NCBI GenBank assembly: GCA_914767715.1
Contig: OU612072.1
Span: forward strand, 4,028,001 to 4,092,000
DNA from: Membranipora membranacea
Taxonomy: Eukaryota; Bryozoa; Gymnolaemata; Cheilostomatida; Membraniporidae
Reading direction: 5' to 3'
Length of the DNA: 64,000 bases
A program made the translations under genes and the position numbers. This document shows, one piece after another, positions 58,401 through 64,000 of this stretch (position 1 is its first letter; each line of letters starts with the position of its first letter). Below the pieces are notes generated by a model, which was given only the letters and a program-made list of their open reading frames with translations, did not search any database and had not been told where the DNA came from.

Positions 58401-61362
58401 AAGATAACAAAGAATCAACCATTAGGAAATTCGCTGATAGCTGGTAAGCACCATGCAAATCTCATACTCCGAGCTGAATAGCCGAAATTGCAATATACTT
58501 GCTCACTCAATTCTGTAAATTTGTTGATAGCTGGTGAACACCAAGCAATCTCTTTACATTTTTTAAAGCTTCATTGGCAACTCAAACCTGAGTCTAGCCT
58601 GAGATCAGAATATTATTTGCACAATCAAGTTCACAACAACTGACCTTCATTCTCATAGCAGAACGCGTCTGCAGATTTTGCTTGTGGGTCACTTAAAACC
58701 TTAGAACAAAGCGCATTATGGGTCGTGCATTCACCCCTGTAGCAAAATGACCAGCCTTCATTCTGACATTCAGTACCATCAAGTCTCCATTTATCATCTG
58801 GGCAGAACCCAGATTTACCGGAACATCTTTCCTCAAAATCACAATCATTTTTCCTACTCCGGCAAATGTGACCACTCTCTTTAAAGTGGCAACTTGGAAC
58901 ATCACAGCATGAACCTGTAACAACGGATAAGGAACTTGCCCAAAACTAAAAAAAACATTTCGTAAAAAAACACTACGTTGATTTTTAGTTTCTTGATGTT
59001 ATTTCTCATACAACTTTCTTCAAAATAAAAATCACTATGTTCAAATTCGACAGCAATAGCTGTCTTCAAAATTCCAGCATATGAAAACAGGGCCACATAA
59101 ACATGTAGCAGCAGAAACCATGACAGAATCTTGCAAACTAGAACAACCAAACTTGCATTGTTATTGATATTGATTGTCCTGATTTGTTATCATTTTCCTC
59201 ATAGTTTTTGTTGTTGTATTGATATTGATTGTCAAATTTCTGTAGATAGTCTTTATTTTTAAGAGTTTTATTGGCAGATAAGAGCTCATGGGGTGAGATT
59301 GCTGGAATGTGTACTTGCCTTGTGTGCATTGACTTGCGCCTGTCAGCTTACAATTAAGATCACAGCAGCCTGACTGTACACGGAACTCACATTCTTCTCC
59401 TGACACAAAAATTTACTATCATCATCCATAGAAAAGGAATTTGACAAAGATCAGCGACCAAATTCCCCTTTTATTTTTGAAGTCACAATGAGAATAATAA
59501 TTGATTCTTTATCAAGTCCTAAATAATGTTACAACTTAGATGAGTTTCCTGATTCCACATTGACATCAGCTCAACGTTTACACAAAAAAACTATATAACA
59601 ATATATATATAACAAAATCATTCAGATTTTGTATGATAATTGAAATGGTAGTCTATATGCCATCAGAGGACATAAATTATTTTGTTTTGTGCTGTTACAT
59701 CTGTGAGAAAGTGCAATCATTCAAATAAATTTTGTTGGAAACATCAAAAAAGATCTTTCAAACTTTAAGTACAAATAAACACTTCTAAACAGTACAAAAT
59801 ACACTTAACATATTAAATCATCTCTTTACCGAAAAATTACTTCATTTTGTCGGGCTATTTAATTCTTACTTTTGACTGTTCTAACACACACTGTTTGAGG
59901 GACAATTGATGTGATGGGCAAAATTCCTAGTTCGTAAACACACTTGATTTGGATTTGTATTCAAAATAAGTGGTAGACTTCTTTGAGAACTCGAATTAAA
60001 AAGTTGAATTATACTGTATACTGATAATGCATACATACCTGGGTCAACGATTCCGTTACCACATTGGAGCAGGTTTTCACTTATAAGCGGAGGGTTTGAG
60101 AGGCAGTTTGATCCTTTTATTTTGGCTCTTATAACTTTTGTTGTACAGTCTGAGAATATTGATTCAGAATATGGATCAGACCGACCTCCAGAACCCATAA
60201 CACAGGCATAATTCCCACACTCGCATTCTTTAGTCTCAATGTGATCTGCTGCCAGTAGATGTCCAAACTCATGCGCTATTACATAACAAGTTGTTTCATC
60301 AGTTTTAAATGTATCTACATAAGCGTTAGGTGGTCCGAAACAAACATTTCCTTTAAGCGCTAGTCCCACTATGTCACTCTTCCATTTGGATGTTTTTGTA
60401 AGATAGAGAAGTGCGTCATATTTAAATTTATCATAAACCTCATTTACTGCCCATGTATGCAGCTCATTAATCAGCCAATCACCTGCTTCAGTTTCGAGAG
60501 ACTTGGTTTTGTGAATAGGGATATCGGCAAAGTTCCCGCCAGTCCATATCTCAACGCCGATCGGTACGATGTACAGCCCAAATTCATAAGTGTACAGAAG
60601 AGAGACAGGATGTAGGTATTCTAATATTTTATTGAGGCATTGAGTGCTATCCATCTCATTATCTTTGCATGCCCTCACCCAGAAGTCATAGTCTGCTATG
60701 ATATACAGCTCCAAGTATGACGGAGTGGTATCTCTCTTTATTCTTCTTGAATTGTTGAGTGAAGTCACAATCATATTATCTTTTGATACTTCAGAGATGT
60801 TTCCCTTTCTTTCGTGCTGACGAGAGAAACTGAGCCGATGCTCAACTGTACTATTGGTGCCTTGATAAGCTTTTACATTAAACTGCTGCTGTCCTTTGGT
60901 GTAGTGACCGTTCAATCCCCCACATAGGTTGAACACCCCAAAAACAGAACCGGCTGTTGTCTGCATATTGCAAAACGGTTGAAGTGCATACTTGTACGAT
61001 TCACCCATGAATTGTGATTCAACGGAGCCGTTGACATCTCTGACTTTGAATGTGAAGCTCTCAGGAAATAGAAGGGTTGAATGAACCAGTTCAAACGCTG
61101 TTCCATCAATATTAATGACAATATCCTCTCCACTTACCTCAACAGGATACAGCGTTTTTAACTTACTGCGAACAAGGTACACATCAGTCCAAGTTGATAT
61201 GTTTTGCAACTGATTTTGCGGAAACTTAATATAAACAGATACTTTTTCTCCTGGTTTGGTTCCTGCATTTTCTCTTCGACTGAACTTTGAACTCACATTG
61301 AGTGAAATGCTTGCCCTGATTACAAAGAAAATCAGAAGACAACATGAATGTTGAGTCCGCAT
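55459..61362 (-). CDS. ADAM-family metalloprotease-disintegrin, 729 residues, type I membrane protein
   Basis: Six exons: 61362-60039, 59399-59319, 58914-58645, 56631-56410, 56304-56132 and 55578-55459, all in phase. The start is ATG at 61362; a TTG lies in frame just before it. Product: signal peptide (CCLLIFFVIRAS); M12B prodomain ending at a furin-like site (RRIKRD); reprolysin domain with HEFGHLLAADH (364-374) and a Met-turn (CVMG, Met389), so probably an active zinc protease; disintegrin (GEECEFRVQSGCCD, NDCDFEERCSGKSGFCP); cysteine-rich region (CYRGECTTHNALC); EGF-like (CEMCLGAHQGCDQ); membrane helix (ILIPVASVALTLIVGFIFMV); and a short basic tail of about 30 residues without a PxxP motif. 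ADAMs shed or cleave cell-surface proteins. The intron after 59319 has a GC donor. Confidence 0.93.
56640..58640 (-). other. Large intron of the ADAM gene
   Basis: No nested gene seen. It contains a relative of the MITE at 32.8 kb (about 57190), an (AT)n run at about 57890-57910 and a short duplicated segment (gatagctggt, about 58436 and 58531). Confidence 0.6.
59310..59319 (-). promoter_or_regulatory. Non-canonical GC-AG splice donor
   Basis: The minus strand reads ACACAAG then GCAAGTAC. The flanking exons join in phase 1 only here, and the rest of the donor matches the strong consensus usual for GC donors. Confidence 0.75.
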
Positions 61363-61457
61363 TGCCCTGAACAAAATCTTTAGGTGATGACTTCAAACAA
61401 TAGGGAATTAGGTTCTCATTGTGCTTACACTCCATTTGTCACATGCCATGTCACAGT

Positions 61458-61468
61458 GATTATATAAG
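61458..61468 (-). promoter_or_regulatory. Possible TATA box of the ADAM gene
   Basis: The minus strand reads gcttatataatc about 100 bases upstream of the ATG. An acceptor-like tttgttcag lies just before the ATG, so the true start site may be further away. Confidence 0.3.
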
Positions 61469-61479
61469 CGCTTTAAGTA

Positions 61480-62670
61480 GCAGACAACCACAAAAAAACT
61501 TTTTTGATATTTGATATACTCAGCAGTCTAAGTGGATACCTCTCTTTGCGGGTACTCTACTCTCTGAGTCGAAAGTCGCTTCAAAATTTTGTGCAATATT
61601 CATATCAAACTGACCTTTAAAATTATTCAGAAAGATCTCTTATAGTATGACTGATGATTGATAAATATGATTGAGGTCCGGTCAAGAATTGGCATTTTCA
61701 TCAATCTTTTTTGCACATCATTCAGAGGCAACTGTTTTCTAGATGTTCCCTCCTCTATACATTTTATTCTCCGTCCCCCCCCCCCCCTTAGTTCCAACTC
61801 ACTCCTAACACTGGATGTCATCCTTCAAGATTTGCAGATTATAAATGAACATTAAATGAGAAAATGCAAGCTTTTGCTCGAAAAAGCGATTATTTAGAGG
61901 GATAATTATTAGTTGTCTTCCCTTTTGTCAAAGTAAAGACAATCCCTAAACTTTTTTTTATCAGAATATTCTAAATTGACAACTGTCATTTATTCCTATT
62001 TGAAAGCATTCACTGTTTCATTCAGTTGCATGCAGCTTGCTAGTGCACTGATCTTTCTGAATTTTGGTCACAGCCTGTGAACACTGGAATCTATTCCTCT
62101 CTCTCAAAAGTTACTGCTGAAGGTTGATTACACTATGCCAATGAAAAGTTTGTCTTAGCTCATACTCTGCAGTAGTATATTGTATTATGATAGTAGGTGT
62201 GTGATAAATCATTTTTCAGATGTAAATAAGCTTCTCATAATGATTTTAGCTGCTAGGGTAGCCCTAAAACGTAATCTGATATGTAGTTCTTAAAATCGAA
62301 CAGGACTTGATGGTTTGAGCATTGCGCTACACCTCGGCAGTCTGGACTATGTTGTGAACACTGTGTTAACCGCGAAAAATGTGAAAACAGTATCTGAAAG
62401 GACATCAAGATGCACTACTTGTATCTTTAAGATAACTAAACTCAAAGTTTAAGGTTATACAATGGATTAGCCATTTTGCAACGCATCGCTTATATCACCT
62501 ATCTTACTGATAGTGGTTACCAATGATAGCCTATCCTGCTTATATACTCTATCTTGCTGTGAGGCCTATTACTGATATATCACCTATCTTACTGATATCG
62601 GTCACTCATGATAACATATCCCTGTGTGCATAAATCTATTTATATCTACGGAGTCCTCCCTTCCTCTCGA
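61480..62670. other. Region without a supported gene
   Basis: Upstream flank of the ADAM gene. It contains a poly-C run at about 61775-61788 and repeated tatcacctatcttactgata strings at 62490-62600. No gene seen. Confidence 0.5.
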
Positions 62671-62677
62671 AAGAGAG

Positions 62678-63145
62678 ATGCCAGAGTTCTACCAGCCAAA
62701 GTTAAGTGGTCAGGCACCGCTATACCAGCAGGCTGGCGGGCAGGCATCGGTACACCAGCAGGCTGGTGGGCAGGCACCGGTATACCAGCAGGCTGGTGGG
62801 CAAGCACTGGTATACCAGCAGGCTGGTGCGCAGGCACCGGTACACCAGCAGGCTGGTGGGCTGGCACCGGAATACCAGCAGGCTGGTGGGCAGGCACAGG
62901 TTTATCAGCAGGCTGGTGGGCAGGCACCGGTATACCAGCAGGCTGGTGGGCAGGCACCGGTATACCAGCAGGCTGGTGGGCAGGCACCGGTTTACCAGCA
63001 GGCTGGTGGGCAGGCACCGGTATACCAGCAGGCTGGTGGGCAGGCACCGGTACATCAGCAGGCTGGTGGGCTGGCACCGGTATACCAGCAGGCTGGTGGG
63101 CAGGCACAGGTTTATCAGCAGGCTGGTGGGCAGGCACCGGTATAA
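62678..63145 (+). CDS. Possible minisatellite-encoded low-complexity open frame (155 residues)
   Basis: From ATG at 62678 the frame begins MPEFYQPKLSGQAP and then repeats the decapeptide PVYQQAGGQA until a TAA inside a variant unit at 63143. Five of six frames are open over most of the repeat, so openness is no proof of coding. The unique N-terminal stretch before the repeats is the only hint. No promoter or splice evidence was found. Confidence 0.2.
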   Translation: MPEFYQPKLSGQAPLYQQAGGQASVHQQAGGQAPVYQQAGGQALVYQQAGAQAPVHQQAGGLAPEYQQAGGQAQVYQQAGGQAPVYQQAGGQAPVYQQAGGQAPVYQQAGGQAPVYQQAGGQAPVHQQAGGLAPVYQQAGGQAQVYQQAGGQAPV

Positions 63146-63258
63146 TAGCAGGCTGGTGGGCAGGCACCGGTATACCAGCAGGCTGGTGGGCAGGCACCGG
63201 TTTACCAGCAGGCTGGTGGGCAGGCGCCGGTATACCAGCAGGCTGGTGGGCAGGCACA
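62710..63258. repeat. 30-bp minisatellite, about 18 copies
   Basis: The unit ggcaccggtataccagcagg ctggtgggca is highly uniform, GC-rich against AT-rich flanks, and divisible by 3, so long frames stay open on both strands. A few units carry gtttatcagca or gtataatagca variants. Variant units recur in the same order, hinting at larger-scale duplication. Confidence 0.92.
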
Positions 63259-63451
63259 ATGCATCATTTATAATGGTGTAGAATTAAAAGACATGTAACT
63301 AAAAATCAAGAACAATGACAGGTAAAATTAATAAGTACACACAGGCATTAATTAGCAGAAAAACATTACACAAGTTAATACACAATAGCTAGGAAAGAAA
63401 AGTTAGAACAATGCAGCAGTAGGCTAAAATGAAATGATAAGAACTGACTCA

Positions 63452-64000
63452 TTAATTGAGAAGTTTGAGGACGTGGCTCCGAGTGGCATTTTTGAATGAA
63501 GCAAGGGATTGACTCAGCTTAACATGATTGGGTAATTCGTTAAACTTCTGAGCACCAAAATTAGCTAAAGCAAATCTAAAATTTTCCTAAACCTAAGAAC
63601 CCAGAACTTTTAGCAAGCCGAATTTCACTAGTTAATTTCTCGGGGAGTAGATTGGTATCAATTATTGGGACTAAACTATTAACAATTTCATAAAACGTCA
63701 GCAGATAGAACCATTCAAAACGCAAAGTTAAAACAGGGATGTTGTAGGTCTTTCGAGTATTATCTTTATAACTATTTAGTCTATAATTTTCAAACATCTA
63801 TTCTCGATTTTAAAAAATTCTTTTTCGACATAGTCATTTGTTGTAAATAAAACAGGAGAGCTGTATTCCAGATTAGAACGTATAAGTCCAATGTACCAAG
63901 CTTAGCTAATTTAGGTGTCAGGAATTTTCTATTACGTTGAAAGCTGGTGACTATTGGATACAGTTTTTGTTTAATTTTACTGGTATGAGATTTAAAGTTT
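63452..64000 (-). mobile_element. C-terminal end of a non-LTR reverse transcriptase, runs off the window
   Basis: Minus-strand pieces: NFKSHTSKIKQKLYPIV, YIGLIRSNLEYSSPVLFTT, FFKIENRCLKII, TYNIPVLTLRFEWFYLL, NFGAQKFNELPNHVKLSQSL and a stop at 63454-63452. These fit the thumb and C-terminal region of LINE-type reverse transcriptases. At least three frame changes show decay. The catalytic part would lie beyond position 64000. Confidence 0.78.

Noticed and set aside
61363-61374. Upstream TTG as the start of the ADAM protein
   Set aside because: The first ATG at 61362 gives a complete signal peptide, and the bases before it look like a splice acceptor.

Overview
The window is animal (metazoan) nuclear DNA and looks invertebrate. 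It is AT-rich. Its genes are split into short phase-consistent exons by small GT-AG introns, and they encode animal families: alpha-1,6-fucosyltransferase, an ADAM metalloprotease, WAP-type and cysteine-rich secreted proteins, and FLYWCH/MULE proteins. Remnants of DIRS-like, CACTA/EnSpm-like, Ty3/Gypsy-like and non-LTR elements, tRNA-derived SINEs and minisatellites fill much of the rest. Nothing in the sequence fixes the phylum. All gene models were assembled by eye from splice signals and reading phase, with no transcript or database support.

Left part (1-17 kb): the 3' half of a FUT8-like gene (82-2709, +) whose product lacks the usual SH3 domain. Next come unassigned exon-like pieces (3.4-5.1 kb), a broken DIRS-like reverse transcriptase/RNase H (5.5-7.1 kb, -) and a decayed CACTA/EnSpm-like transposase (11.3-12.3 kb, -). 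The transposase lies between two direct copies of a 450-480 bp AT-rich repeat. A decayed WAP exon sits at 13.23-13.37 kb.

Centre-left (17.4-30.8 kb): a seven-exon gene for a 190-residue secreted protein with four six-cysteine repeats (17471-27734, +). Its exon layout suggests duplication of a three-exon, two-repeat module. Its 7.9-kb intron 4 holds a nested inverted-repeat complex (19.2-24.05 kb) and a non-LTR retrotransposon (24.25-26.64 kb). A broken copy of part of the gene, including a WAP-exon relic, lies just downstream (28.7-29.8 kb), followed by two SINEs.

Centre-right (30.8-53.7 kb): Ty3/Gypsy integrase debris (33 kb, +); a compact six-exon gene for a 244-residue secreted protein whose introns are all phase 1 (36.01-38.45 kb, -); and a chimeric MULE-derived gene with a Gln/Thr/Pro repeat, a FLYWCH-like domain, the start of a MULE transposase domain and a coiled-coil tail (39.31-43.62 kb or further, -). 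The FLYWCH exon of that gene carries a single-base frameshift. Exons of an acyl-CoA synthetase-like gene without its P-loop exons follow (47.29-50.5 kb, -), then foldback elements and a small reverse-transcriptase fragment (53.3 kb, +).

Right part (55.4-64 kb): an apparently complete six-exon ADAM gene (55459-61362, -; 729 residues) with prodomain, active-site motif, disintegrin, cysteine-rich and EGF-like regions, one transmembrane helix and a GC-AG intron. After it come a 30-bp minisatellite (62.7-63.26 kb) and the C-terminal end of a non-LTR reverse transcriptase running off the right edge. The intact-looking genes are unrelated to each other apart from the cysteine-rich cluster with its relics.
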